41,187 bases of DNA, taken from NCBI GenBank assembly GCA_040755395.1, contig JBFMAX010000019.1, positions 1 to 41,187 of the forward strand, written 5' to 3'. The notes beneath the pieces were generated by a model. That model was given only the letters and a program-made list of their open reading frames with translations. It ran no database searches and was not told the DNA's origin. The position numbers and the translations under genes were made by a program. Below, piece by piece: positions 17,401 to 24,640 of the stretch (positions are counted from its first letter, which is position 1; each line of letters starts with the position of its first letter). Origin of the DNA: Nitrospirota bacterium. Its GTDB lineage: Bacteria > Nitrospirota > Nitrospiria > Nitrospirales > Nitrospiraceae.

Positions 17401-20400
17401 ATGCGCGCGGCACGATCACCATGCTGAAGGTGGATAAACGAGACTTGGTGCGGGAGAAGGTGGAAGACGAGCAAGGCTTCAAGAACCGCACGAGTTACGT
17501 CTACGATCAGAACGGGAATCTGATTCTGGAACAGATCGCGGTCAACGACAATGTCCCGTCTGACGGCTCGTTCCCGGAGCTTCCGAAAAAATCCTTCCAG
17601 GTCACGAAGACCTATCAGTACAACCTGCTCAATCTTCTGACCAAAGAAACGCAACTGGCACAGGACCTGGGAGCCGGTACGGCGCTTTCCCGGGAACGGA
17701 CCCAAGCCCACGACGGCGGCGGGAATCTGGTGACGGTTCAGGAGCCGGAAGGGTTCATGATCTCCTACCAGTACGACGCAGTCGGCAATGTGACTCAGAA
17801 AACATTCGGCGGCAAGCTCGCCGAGAGCTACCGCTACGATTTGAACGGCAATCTGATCGAGAAGACACGCGGGGCGGGCAGCACAACCATCTATGAACCG
17901 GATCCCTTCGATCGGCCGTATAAAACGATCCTGCCTGAGGGGACGACCCTGGTCGCCCCCCTGAATCCCGACGGCACGACGCAGAAAGTCGATATCCAGG
18001 GCAAGAATCATGAGGGGAAATCCGTGCGACTCCGATTTCTCGAATTCAAGTACGACGAGATCGGAGATCGAATCGAAACGCAGGAGCATATCTTCGGACC
18101 GGACGGGTTCACGACCGGCATGCGGACCGAACGGCTGATCCGGGACGCGGAAGGCAAAGTCCGAGGTGCGATCGATGCGCGGAAGAACGAGAGTGTCTTT
18201 CAGTACGAAGGCCATCGGAAGAGCCAGGATACGGATCCGCTGCTCAACGAGGTGCACTACTCCTACGAACCGGGCGGCTTGCCGACCAGCATCAAAGAAA
18301 TCGAACGGGAAGTAGTTTTTGAGGAAATAGAAGGCCAGCCGAAGCGCGTCGAAAAGACGACGGCGTACGCCAAGACGATGAGCTACGACGCGCTGGGGCG
18401 GCTCTCGTCACTGACAGTGCCGGGCGGGGCCGGCGCCGCATTCGCCTACGATTCACTGGGGAACGTACGAGCGAAACTGGAGAACGGCGGGCGGTTGGAT
18501 CTGTTCGAATTCGACGGATTCGGGCGCGGCGTCCGCGACGAACAGTTCGCGAATCTGGGCCACGACAAGCTGGTCGTCAGCCGCGCCTATGATCTTCAAG
18601 ACCGGCTCGTCAGCTCGACCGTGGATCGAGGGGGACGGACCATCAGCACTATGATCCGGAAATACGATGCCGCCGGCCTGTTGGAACGGCTGACGGTGGA
18701 CGGCCAAAGCCGGACCTATAGGAAATACGACGATCGCGGGAACGCCGGGCGGGAAGAGCGTTCCGACGGAGTCAAACTTGATTACACGTACGACCGCGAG
18801 GATCGCGCCACGGTGATCACGGTGGAGTACCCCGATCACTCGGTGGGACGATCCACGCGCGAGACGTTTGCGTACGACGGGCTCGGTCGAATCGTGGAGG
18901 CCGGCCGGTACGGCGGCATCGTCACCAGCAAGATGACCTACGACAGCGTAGACAACGTCCGATCGGAGGAACAAATCATTCACGGATCAGCGCTGCGGCT
19001 GGATTACGCCTATGATGCCGTGGGCTCGCGCACTGAGTTGCGCGGCCCTTCCGTGGGGTCGGACGCCGCATGGACCATTCAGGCGCAACGGGATACCGTC
19101 GGTCGGGTCTATCTGCTCCGTCATCGCGTGTCCGGCGAGGGTGAGCCGGCGAAAGGGGTGGCCTATGAGTACACCGGGCCGGTTCGCGTCGCGCGGCGGA
19201 GCATCGGCGGGATCGAAGACACGGTGTACAGTTACGACGCGGCGCGCCGCCCGATCCAGGCGATGGTGTACTCGAGCGCGGGCCGCGTTGCCACGTTCGG
19301 CTCCGGCTATGACGCCGACTCCCGTGCCCTGAGCCAGGAATCGCACGTGAAGATGCTGTTCGAATCCGAGGGAAGCGAGACGACTGCGCTCGACTATATG
19401 CCGTGGGGCGCCCGCGGGAACGTGAGCACGGTGTTCCAATGGTCGGACAAGCCGACGGACACGAATGCCAAGGGGACAAGCCGTCGTCTCTATCGGTACG
19501 ACAACGATCGAATCGAAACGATCTTCTCGGCGCAAGATACGTTTACCAACCGACCGGGAGTGATCTACGGCAGGAAGGAAAACAGGGTGTCGGCCGGCGA
19601 AATGGTCAAGTTTGTCTACGACGGGGATCGGCTGGCCCGAACCGAATTCTGGCAGCACGAAGATCTGGACGCCGGCCTCACGGACGTGAAGCTGAAAGCC
19701 ACCCTCATAAACGGCGCCGTGAAGAAGTACACGACGTGGTTTCGTTATGATCCGAACGGCTCGCTGAGCGAGGACAACCGGTTCCGTTATGAGTATGGAC
19801 ATCAAGCGCTTCCCAGCCAGGTGACCGATAAATACACCTTTGGGCTGAATTTTGAGATGACGGCCACGCAGTATTACGATTTCGCAGACCGGCTCGTGTA
19901 CATCGAGTACGGACCGAAGACGCGGGATGCGAGCAGGTATATCGATCCGATTTTTCCGGACAGGCGAATTCTGTACGATGACCGACTGCCGTTCCTCGAG
20001 ATTGCGACCCAAGGGAAGGCCGTCCCCAAACAGGTCGAAGTGGCCTACGTCACGCATCCTGAGGGAAGCGACGTCGGTCCGATTCGGGTCAGGACGCACT
20101 ATGACGTGCTCGGTGCCAAGGAGCCGCCGCCTTCGGTGGTGTATCCCTTCTTCGATCTGGAAGGCTCACTGGCGCTGGTGTTTGATCCAGCGGCTCGCGA
20201 TTACTACAAAGTGGGCCAGACCCTCGACTCTGCCGTGAGGACCTCGGCGCGCCGGCGGCACGTTATTCTCCCGAGGTTGGAAAAGGACACGCGCCCGGAA
20301 GATCTCGTTGCCTTGAGGCCCGAGCACCCGCGCCGGGAGATTCCGCTTATGGGACTCCGCGCACGCTGGGATCCGTTTCTCGAAGCGGCCTTCGATCTGG

Positions 20401-21509
20401 AGAACGGACGGCTCATTCCGGACCCCATGCGCAATCTGGAGCTCCGTCTGAAGACCGCGCAGCAGGCGCGGTCGGACTATCTCAACGAGCAAATCAACGA
20501 GGGGCAGAAGAAAGGGCTGATGGCCATGGGAGCTCTATCCGGGCTCGTATTCTTTCCCGTGGCTTTCATGGAGTATCCAGCAGCCACCGCGCTTGGACTG
20601 GCGCTTGATGTGGCGGTGGATATGGCGGTCACCGAGGTCCTGTTCAAGGAAGAATACGGAGTTGACGATCTAGGTCAGACCTTGGCGTATTCAGGTTTGT
20701 TTGCGGGGAGCGGGATGTTAGGAGCGGAATTCGCGAAGCTCCGGAATGCCAAACTGTTTGATGGGCTGGACGATGCCCGCCGCGTGCGAATGAGCGGCAA
20801 GGCGTCGGGCAGTGTGGAGCCGGGCATGGCACAGAAGGCGCCGGATATGGACGTGCCGGACACGGCTGGTCCTTCTGCGGTCTCCGGCCATGCCGCCCGG
20901 GCCCGACCTGGCCGCGCCCCGCGCGGGGATAAGCCGGCGGCGCCGTCGCGGAGCGCCGATCGCCCTTCGTTCTCGCAGGAACAGGATTACGACCCGGTTG
21001 GATGGCCCAGCTTCGAGAGCGGCCGGCTGGCTTTGTTTCGCGGCATTGACAAGGAGGATGGACGGTTGAGGCGTTTCGCCGAAAACCTCGCGCCTGTGCC
21101 GGGAGTCTTCGATATCATGGTGCATGGCTCGCCGAAAGGGTTTGAAATGCACACCTGGCGGAAGTTCTATAAAATTTCCCCGGAGACGCTCGCCAGTATG
21201 GCGCGAGCGAGAGGGTTTCGGCCGGGAATGGTCGTCCGGCTGATCTCGTGTGACTCAGGAGCAGAAGCGAAGGGAGCCGCCCAGCTGCTCGCGGACGCGT
21301 TAGACACTCGAGTCTTTGCTCCGAACAGAAAAGTATGGGCCTGGGACTCAGGAAAGTTTACTCTCGACGGAGTGGCCGGCAAAGTTCAAGGGAACTGGCT
21401 GGAATTCGTCCCGACTCGCGTTCGGGCCATGCCTACCATGCCTCGGTGGCAGGCTCCGTGGTTGCCGAATAAGCCCTATCGGCCTCGCACCCGGCCGGTT
21501 GGGAACTGA
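14499..21509 (+). CDS. Giant exported YD/RHS-repeat protein with putative His/Cys C-terminal effector domain
   Basis: The 2336-residue protein has a signal peptide (GGLLAGLSLLLGLGSVQA), a Pro-rich linker (about 240-295), an RHS N-terminal block (VDFNASRFYRSN ... LFGYNWDFAY, about 365-390) and more than 1300 residues of YD repeats (such as YRYDLNGNLIEKT). A degenerate core end (GLRARWDPFLEAAFDLENGR) is followed by a hydrophobic segment (about 2004-2045). After a low-complexity Pro/Arg/Ser linker comes a C-terminal module with FDIMVHGSP (His2209) and VVRLISCDSG (Cys2251). Two hydrophobic strands ending in HG and in a reactive Cys 42 residues apart resemble clan CD peptidases; this is inference. 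GGAG precedes this ATG. An alternative ATG at 14457 overlaps the S8 stop. The gene probably encodes a secreted polymorphic-toxin-like or wall/surface protein. Confidence 0.92.
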   Translation: MPKLSSGLKGGLLAGLSLLLGLGSVQAADPQEATDVSRLPSYSTRLDVKLNPTPRQAVLVPPDLDPQAFAQQNQLQEPEVVRIPGDHPKYGGWALLSFRGTEGQAKALCRDHPKLGFCELDRCREFLPASELGTLIGESWRPEKEFVTAMAETAGEAVASAGSSPSGQATASVALHETEQATATIWPAPPTPEQLVKGETSAWGPDAAKGLDVHTLRSGTVTTMTIPDNGQLQVGAGWDQTTARPPTGGTIARPPGGGTQPRPPKPPVPPETPENPPGLVPPPPPFIPTPPEENIDDVLACKLFGGGGEVPGLGARVGLPDVKEFIEPPPREPGQEGLNDPAIAGDHVWLHDLSFFYFSHDLYVQSIGVDFNASRFYRSNIKTKEGGLFGYNWDFAYYKRLIPQGGALNPKLGLRVEGLMNPGPVLYMRGNGRVEEMKPSGVRFQMVKNFGGRFDAWVTYYQPPDNLFTELERYVLLPNQQSPFAGHPNYEGDIFYVMRYGNGYREVYSCRGILLYILDRHDNRMTFEYAPVFHPLTFNPKLEKITDTAGRKYVLEWTTIEGNGLVHTNYKGEVISGTFPKLRLKKVREDFGADSREVEYHYRGGDSRPVLEKAEERKDGNFITTYSYTEQDTRYYLETLTLPRESALGGDPYLKNQWRQDGSVKRIQSQTHGRPGTGTRGGGFEGGMTLFQWEGKPGSRVTVQGPRGGEEVYTLEWTGLAYVVRRIDLKLDDGRVATTTIQHNKSDQVTILTRPEGNRIEYQFAAGGGPVTEGPIRDCLNCGGGAQGLTAPSVSAPSASGLGTSALGITSGKGGESGVTYLNNLARGNLTLKILHAGDRPNPLPYSSITTSYTYEPLYNQFKRIEGPGEAVTEFDYDYFTAGAEGNPIVRRRPRRTTAKGETLGPIETAYTYSPKGLLLQETDPLGHKTVYGYDGNGYLVSVADDGDLEDNVSFGRDLRGNMIKYTDARGTITMLKVDKRDLVREKVEDEQGFKNRTSYVYDQNGNLILEQIAVNDNVPSDGSFPELPKKSFQVTKTYQYNLLNLLTKETQLAQDLGAGTALSRERTQAHDGGGNLVTVQEPEGFMISYQYDAVGNVTQKTFGGKLAESYRYDLNGNLIEKTRGAGSTTIYEPDPFDRPYKTILPEGTTLVAPLNPDGTTQKVDIQGKNHEGKSVRLRFLEFKYDEIGDRIETQEHIFGPDGFTTGMRTERLIRDAEGKVRGAIDARKNESVFQYEGHRKSQDTDPLLNEVHYSYEPGGLPTSIKEIEREVVFEEIEGQPKRVEKTTAYAKTMSYDALGRLSSLTVPGGAGAAFAYDSLGNVRAKLENGGRLDLFEFDGFGRGVRDEQFANLGHDKLVVSRAYDLQDRLVSSTVDRGGRTISTMIRKYDAAGLLERLTVDGQSRTYRKYDDRGNAGREERSDGVKLDYTYDREDRATVITVEYPDHSVGRSTRETFAYDGLGRIVEAGRYGGIVTSKMTYDSVDNVRSEEQIIHGSALRLDYAYDAVGSRTELRGPSVGSDAAWTIQAQRDTVGRVYLLRHRVSGEGEPAKGVAYEYTGPVRVARRSIGGIEDTVYSYDAARRPIQAMVYSSAGRVATFGSGYDADSRALSQESHVKMLFESEGSETTALDYMPWGARGNVSTVFQWSDKPTDTNAKGTSRRLYRYDNDRIETIFSAQDTFTNRPGVIYGRKENRVSAGEMVKFVYDGDRLARTEFWQHEDLDAGLTDVKLKATLINGAVKKYTTWFRYDPNGSLSEDNRFRYEYGHQALPSQVTDKYTFGLNFEMTATQYYDFADRLVYIEYGPKTRDASRYIDPIFPDRRILYDDRLPFLEIATQGKAVPKQVEVAYVTHPEGSDVGPIRVRTHYDVLGAKEPPPSVVYPFFDLEGSLALVFDPAARDYYKVGQTLDSAVRTSARRRHVILPRLEKDTRPEDLVALRPEHPRREIPLMGLRARWDPFLEAAFDLENGRLIPDPMRNLELRLKTAQQARSDYLNEQINEGQKKGLMAMGALSGLVFFPVAFMEYPAATALGLALDVAVDMAVTEVLFKEEYGVDDLGQTLAYSGLFAGSGMLGAEFAKLRNAKLFDGLDDARRVRMSGKASGSVEPGMAQKAPDMDVPDTAGPSAVSGHAARARPGRAPRGDKPAAPSRSADRPSFSQEQDYDPVGWPSFESGRLALFRGIDKEDGRLRRFAENLAPVPGVFDIMVHGSPKGFEMHTWRKFYKISPETLASMARARGFRPGMVVRLISCDSGAEAKGAAQLLADALDTRVFAPNRKVWAWDSGKFTLDGVAGKVQGNWLEFVPTRVRAMPTMPRWQAPWLPNKPYRPRTRPVGN

Positions 21510-21522
21510 ACCACCGAAGAAC

Positions 21523-21645
21523 TCATTCGTGCGATGCGCTGACCTCTCCCCACTCCGCAAGCCGCTCAGCATCTTCGAGCACGTCGACCGGCACTTGGTA
21601 ATAATTCTTCAGCGTCTGTTGCTTGTTCGGCCGGAAGGGTTTCAT
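21523..21645 (-). pseudogene. C-terminal fragment of a TfoX-like gene
   Basis: On the minus strand, 40 residues (MKPFRPNKQQTLKNYYQVPV, then DVLEDAERLAEW and a short tail) match the C-terminus of the intact TfoX-like gene at 22.4 kb. The N-terminal 'GGYGLY' part is absent. It starts just 13 bp past the stop of the YD-repeat gene and is probably not expressed. The shared 79-bp stretch marks a duplication or recombination junction at the edge of the YD-repeat cassette. Confidence 0.75.
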
Positions 21646-21647
21646 GC
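21569..21647. repeat. 79-bp direct repeat, copy 1
   Basis: This stretch aligns without gaps to 22482-22560 with 69 of 79 bases identical. Copy 1 is in the tfoX remnant and copy 2 in the intact TfoX-like gene. The two copies bracket the small-protein/nucleotidyltransferase pair. Confidence 0.8.
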
Positions 21648-21786
21648 TCTGGGAGACAGAGGGAAGGGATCTGAACGGCATCGCTGTCTGAACATGCCTG
21701 AAGAAGTCCCGGCGGTAAGCTGATCGACGCGCCGGGTGACATCACCCATTACCTCGCGCTTTGTGGTAGGTCATGGCCGGCTGTGC

Positions 21787-21792
21787 TAGAAT
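21787..21792 (+). promoter_or_regulatory. Extended -10 box abutting a start codon (leaderless)
   Basis: TGC-TAGAAT is an extended -10 element. The expected transcription start, about seven bases downstream, coincides with the ATG of the small protein at 21800. No Shine-Dalgarno sequence fits between them. This points to a leaderless transcript, as also seen for the DNA ligase gene. Confidence 0.5.
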
Positions 21793-21799
21793 GCGCCGC

Positions 21800-22012
21800 A
21801 TGTCATCCCTCCCTTCCATCCGAATAGACAGAACCGTCATGATCGTGACGGCGCTCTCGGAGCCTTCCGACGACAGAGCGTACTGGCTGTCCCGGTCTCC
21901 CTCCGAACGGTTGCAGGCGGTCGAAGTCCTGCGGCAACTCAATTATGGCCACGATCAATCTACCGCCCGACTTCAAAGAGTTCTTGAGATTGCTCAACGA
22001 ACATCACGTTGA
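21800..22012 (+). CDS. Small partner protein of a nucleotidyltransferase cassette
   Basis: The 70-residue protein has the pattern DDRAYWLSRSPSERLQAVEV then LRQLNYG and ARLQRVLEIAQR. This is the recurrent small protein (YWLSR..eeRL.aVE.LR) encoded just upstream of DUF6036-type nucleotidyltransferases in many bacteria. Its 3' end overlaps the nucleotidyltransferase start by 68 bp in another frame, so the two are co-expressed. The start is chosen at the third of three close ATGs because a promoter -10 box ends eight bases before it. An antitoxin or accessory role is plausible from the arrangement but unproven. Confidence 0.75.
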   Translation: MSSLPSIRIDRTVMIVTALSEPSDDRAYWLSRSPSERLQAVEVLRQLNYGHDQSTARLQRVLEIAQRTSR

Positions 22013-22409
22013 GTATTTGCTTGTCGGGGGGTATGCGGTGGCTTATCACGGATACCCTCGCGCCACCGCGGATATGGATGTGTGGATTGCGACGCATCCC
22101 GACAATGCCCGCCGCGTCGTGTCGGCGCTTCGAACCTTCGGGTTTGACCTGCCGGAGCTGACCCCGGCGCTCTTTCAACAGCCGGGTCAGATTATTCGGC
22201 TCGGCCGCCCGCCCGTTCGGATCGAAATTGCGACAAGCGTTTCAGGGGTGGAGTTCGCCGAATGCTACAAAGCCCGTGTGGTCGATGATATGGACGGCGT
22301 CATGGTCCATGTGTTGAGCCTTCGTCATCTGAAGGCCAACAAGAAAGCCGCCGGCCGGTACAAGGACTTGGAAGACCTCGAGAACCTGCCGGGGAACGAG
22401 GAGGAATGA
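21945..22409 (+). CDS. Nucleotidyltransferase-fold protein (DUF6036/AbiEii-like)
   Basis: The 154-residue protein carries the minimal nucleotidyltransferase signature: a helix and strand (NEHHVEYLLVGGYAVAYHGY) with the GG motif, then ATADMDVWI providing the paired acidic residues, and a later strand (PVRIEIATSVSG). The C-terminal helical part (LSLRHLKANKKAAGRYKDLE DLENL) is typical of the group. Related folds include AbiEii toxins and MNT-type antitoxins. Some members transfer nucleotides to tRNA or partner proteins, but the activity here is unknown. There is no clear ribosome-binding site, so translation is probably coupled to the overlapping small gene. The pair lies between two tfoX-derived direct repeats. 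Confidence 0.85.
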   Translation: MATINLPPDFKEFLRLLNEHHVEYLLVGGYAVAYHGYPRATADMDVWIATHPDNARRVVSALRTFGFDLPELTPALFQQPGQIIRLGRPPVRIEIATSVSGVEFAECYKARVVDDMDGVMVHVLSLRHLKANKKAAGRYKDLEDLENLPGNEEE

Positions 22410-22414
22410 CAGGG

Positions 22415-22750
22415 TCAGACGAAGCCTTGTCTGCCGGCCGTCTGTGTTGCTGCCCTGTTCAGCCACTCCACTAATTGGTCTGCGTCTTCGATCACGTCCA
22501 CCGGCACTTCGTAGTAGGTGTTGAGCGTCTGCTGCTTGTTCGGCCGGAAGGGTTTCATGCCCTTGGCGATGTAGGCGGAACGGGTGTGGTCGTTCGTTTT
22601 GAAGTAGAGCCGGCCTTTATGGATGATCCCGAAGAACTCCTCACCTCGATACAGGCCGTACCCGCCGAACATGGCTCGGCAGGTCAGGCCGCGCAGGCCG
22701 GACAGTTGATCCAGAATGAAGTCCCTGAACGTGTCGTTCTTGGAAGCCAC
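22415..22750 (-). CDS. TfoX N-terminal domain protein 1
   Basis: The 111-residue protein is a stand-alone TfoX/Sxy N-terminal domain: LRGLTCRAMFGGYGLYRGEE, then FFGIIHKGRLYFKTND and a C-terminal block, MKPFRPNKQQTLNTYYEVPV. In gamma-proteobacteria Sxy/TfoX co-activates competence genes with CRP; single-domain homologues elsewhere have no demonstrated role. It reads from a GTG start with GAGAGA upstream. It ends six bases past the convergent nucleotidyltransferase stop. The upstream methyltransferase gene stops nine bases before its start, so the two probably form an operon. A decayed copy of its C-terminus lies at 21.5 kb. Confidence 0.9.
   Translation of the reverse strand: MASKNDTFRDFILDQLSGLRGLTCRAMFGGYGLYRGEEFFGIIHKGRLYFKTNDHTRSAYIAKGMKPFRPNKQQTLNTYYEVPVDVIEDADQLVEWLNRAATQTAGRQGFV
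22482..22560. repeat. 79-bp direct repeat, copy 2
   Basis: This is the partner of 21569-21647 (69/79 identical, no gaps), inside the intact TfoX-like gene. The 834 bp between the copies hold the nucleotidyltransferase cassette. Confidence 0.8.
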
Positions 22751-22759
22751 GGGAATCTC

Positions 22760-23617
22760 TCAGCGAGGTTTGCGGCCGGCCACGAGACGGATGGCGATGG
22801 GGAGAACGATGGCATCGCCGCGACGATACTCATTCACGGCCTGGATGATGCGCCGTTCGGCCTCGCGCTGCTGAGCGGGGGACAATTTGGCGAAAAGAGC
22901 CTGGAGCGGGGCCGCCAGGTCCATGAGGCTCTGGTAGTATTCTTCCCCGGAGCGATAGGTCCACTCGGCGAGAAATTCCTCGTCCGTCACGTCGATCAGC
23001 CCGGCTTGCCGAAACATGCCGGACAGTTCTCCCGGCTGGGCCAGGCGGAACATGCCCGGCGCGGTGGGATCCGACGGCGGAAGCTCGATGAGCTGTCTCA
23101 AGACGTCCATTGTGATGCCGAACGACACGTTCTTGTCCGGGTCGGACCAGACGGCGGCGGCCACCCAACCCCCGGGCTTGAGCACCCTCGCGATTTCGGC
23201 GGCGGCTCTGGGAATGTCCGGCAGAAACATCAGGCAGAATCGGCTGGTCACCGCGTCGAACGAGGCCGCGTCGAATGGGAGCGTCGTCACATCTCCGGTG
23301 CGAAATGAGATGTTGGCCAGGCCGAGCCTGGAGGCTTTGCGCTCCGCGGCCGCCAGCATCCGCTCCGCCACGTCGATCCCGATCACGCGGCCTCTGGGAC
23401 CCACAACCTGCGCGGCCAGCAGCGCGGGATAGCCGGTGCCCGAACCGAGGTCGAGCACGTGATGACCCGGTCGCAGTCGGGCGTCGCCGACCAGGCGGTG
23501 ATTCAAGAAGGCCATGCCGCGGTCGAAGAACTCGTCCCACTTTTCCCACCCGGGCGCGACGCGGTTCCAATCCTGCCGTTGGGTTTCGATGACTTCCTGC
23601 GCCGTCTGTTGGGGCAT
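22760..23617 (-). CDS. Class I SAM-dependent methyltransferase (UbiE-like)
   Basis: The 285-residue protein has the Rossmann-type methyltransferase motifs: motif I VLDLGSGTGYPA (54-65), the acidic strand-2 residue in VIGIDVAERML, motif post-II TGDVTTLPFDAASFDAV, and LKPGGWVAAAVWSDPDK. This is the Methyltransf_11/25 pattern of small-molecule enzymes such as UbiE/COQ5 relatives. The substrate cannot be read from sequence. The start is set at MPQQTAQEVI because AAGGAGATG precedes it; an ATG six codons upstream lacks such a site. It is followed nine bases on by a TfoX-like gene and preceded by a lipoprotein gene on the same strand. It should be cytoplasmic. Confidence 0.92.
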   Translation of the reverse strand: MPQQTAQEVIETQRQDWNRVAPGWEKWDEFFDRGMAFLNHRLVGDARLRPGHHVLDLGSGTGYPALLAAQVVGPRGRVIGIDVAERMLAAAERKASRLGLANISFRTGDVTTLPFDAASFDAVTSRFCLMFLPDIPRAAAEIARVLKPGGWVAAAVWSDPDKNVSFGITMDVLRQLIELPPSDPTAPGMFRLAQPGELSGMFRQAGLIDVTDEEFLAEWTYRSGEEYYQSLMDLAAPLQALFAKLSPAQQREAERRIIQAVNEYRRGDAIVLPIAIRLVAGRKPR

Positions 23618-23681
23618 TGCATCTCCTTCTACCAATGACGATTGAGGGCTGACGATTGACGCCTGTCGCGATACGCGTCGC

Positions 23682-24116
23682 TCACTTCAAGCTCTGCAAC
23701 GTCTCGCGCAGCTCTTTGACTTCCGAGGCGAACAGGTCCAAATGCTGCTCGCGCTGCGGTTGATCGTCTTTGAATTTCCAGGCGCGCTTGAAAATGGCCC
23801 ACAACTCCTTGTTGTGCGTCACCGCGAGGGCGTAAGTCGGCTGCTCGCGCACGGCCTTGTCCACGCAGCAGAGATTGTCGTCGAACGCATGAAACTGATT
23901 GTGGAGATCGTTCAGCGCCTGATCGTAACCCCTGCCGCCTCTGGCGGCCTTGGCGCTGGCCTCCATCATCGTCGTGAGGTTGATCAGCGTTTCGACATGC
24001 GTGGCTCCTTTCGCCTTCTCCGCGAACTCTTTTGCATGCGGATAGAAGATGTAGCTGCAGCCGTTCAGACCGGTGAGCACAAACGCCAACGCCAGAACAC
24101 CGAAGATGCGATGCAT
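23682..24116 (-). CDS. Small lipoprotein, hypothetical
   Basis: The 144-residue protein begins MHRIFGVLALAFVLTGLNGC, a lipoprotein signal with lipobox LNGC (Cys20). The mature part is mostly helical and charged (AKEFAEKAKGATHVETLINL; LFASEVKELRETLQSLK at the end), with a CC pair in the middle. I do not recognise the family. AAAGGAGG lies immediately upstream of the chosen ATG. It sits in a run of minus-strand genes for small membrane or TfoX-like proteins and probably shares a transcript with the methyltransferase downstream. An envelope role is inferred from the lipobox only. Confidence 0.8.
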   Translation of the reverse strand: MHRIFGVLALAFVLTGLNGCSYIFYPHAKEFAEKAKGATHVETLINLTTMMEASAKAARGGRGYDQALNDLHNQFHAFDDNLCCVDKAVREQPTYALAVTHNKELWAIFKRAWKFKDDQPQREQHLDLFASEVKELRETLQSLK

Positions 24117-24173
24117 GCAAGCCTCCTTTCGGAAATGGTCAGGCCGGTAGTCAAGCACGTCGGTCCGTCCAGG

Positions 24174-24251
24174 TCAATGCCGTTCGAGCATGCGCTTAGG
24201 TGAGGGCGCCGAACAGCGCCCCGGTTCTTTCCCGATTTCCGCAGTGGTCAT
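24174..24251 (-). CDS. Possible 25-residue peptide translationally coupled to TfoX-like gene 2
   Basis: The ATG overlaps the TfoX-like stop codon (ATGA) and is preceded by AGGAGG at ideal spacing, encoded inside the 3' end of that gene. The frame gives MTTAEIGKEPGRCSAPSPKR plus five residues, then stops. A strong ribosome-binding site in front of so short a frame suggests either a real micropeptide or the remains of a longer gene. No homology can be judged at this length. Confidence 0.35.
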   Translation of the reverse strand: MTTAEIGKEPGRCSAPSPKRMLERH

Positions 24252-24640
24252 GACGAGATCCTCCTAGGTTGATGGGTGACCGCCCGCGATCCTCGACGTG
24301 ATGCCGCCCGCTTGGCGGGCGACAGGCTTGACACGAACTTCAGGCCCCGTGTCAGCCAGGCCCGCAATTGGGCCGCGGTCTTGGTCCCGTTTGGACCGAC
24401 GTAGATGTAACCCTTCATAGGCCGTCCGGTGAAATCCATCGGTCTGGTGTGCGGCTCCTTCAGCGCTGCGTCGTTGGCCTCGGGGCCTACGCGTACCACT
24501 AGATCGTTGTTCAAGATTCCGGCGAACATGTTCCCGTGCGACAGGTAGGCCAGTCCGCCGAACATCTTCTTCTCCCCGAGCGCCCGCTGTCCCGTGAGGA
24601 CGGCTCGAACGCGGGCAGCGAGTTGTTCATCGTAGGCCAT
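24248..24640 (-). CDS. TfoX N-terminal domain protein 2
   Basis: The 130-residue protein has the second common form of the TfoX/Sxy N-terminal domain: MAYDEQLAARVRAVL, KKMFGGLAYLSHGNMFAGIL, DLVVRVGPE, RPMDFTGRPMKGYIYV and a basic C-terminal tail. It differs clearly from the TfoX-like protein at 22.4 kb, so the two are not recent duplicates. Members of this short subgroup are widespread and uncharacterised. Its start lies 14 bp inside the preceding membrane-protein gene, showing tight operon structure. The C-terminal PRRISS codons double as the ribosome-binding site of a possible downstream peptide. Confidence 0.92.
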   Translation of the reverse strand: MAYDEQLAARVRAVLTGQRALGEKKMFGGLAYLSHGNMFAGILNNDLVVRVGPEANDAALKEPHTRPMDFTGRPMKGYIYVGPNGTKTAAQLRAWLTRGLKFVSSLSPAKRAASRRGSRAVTHQPRRISS

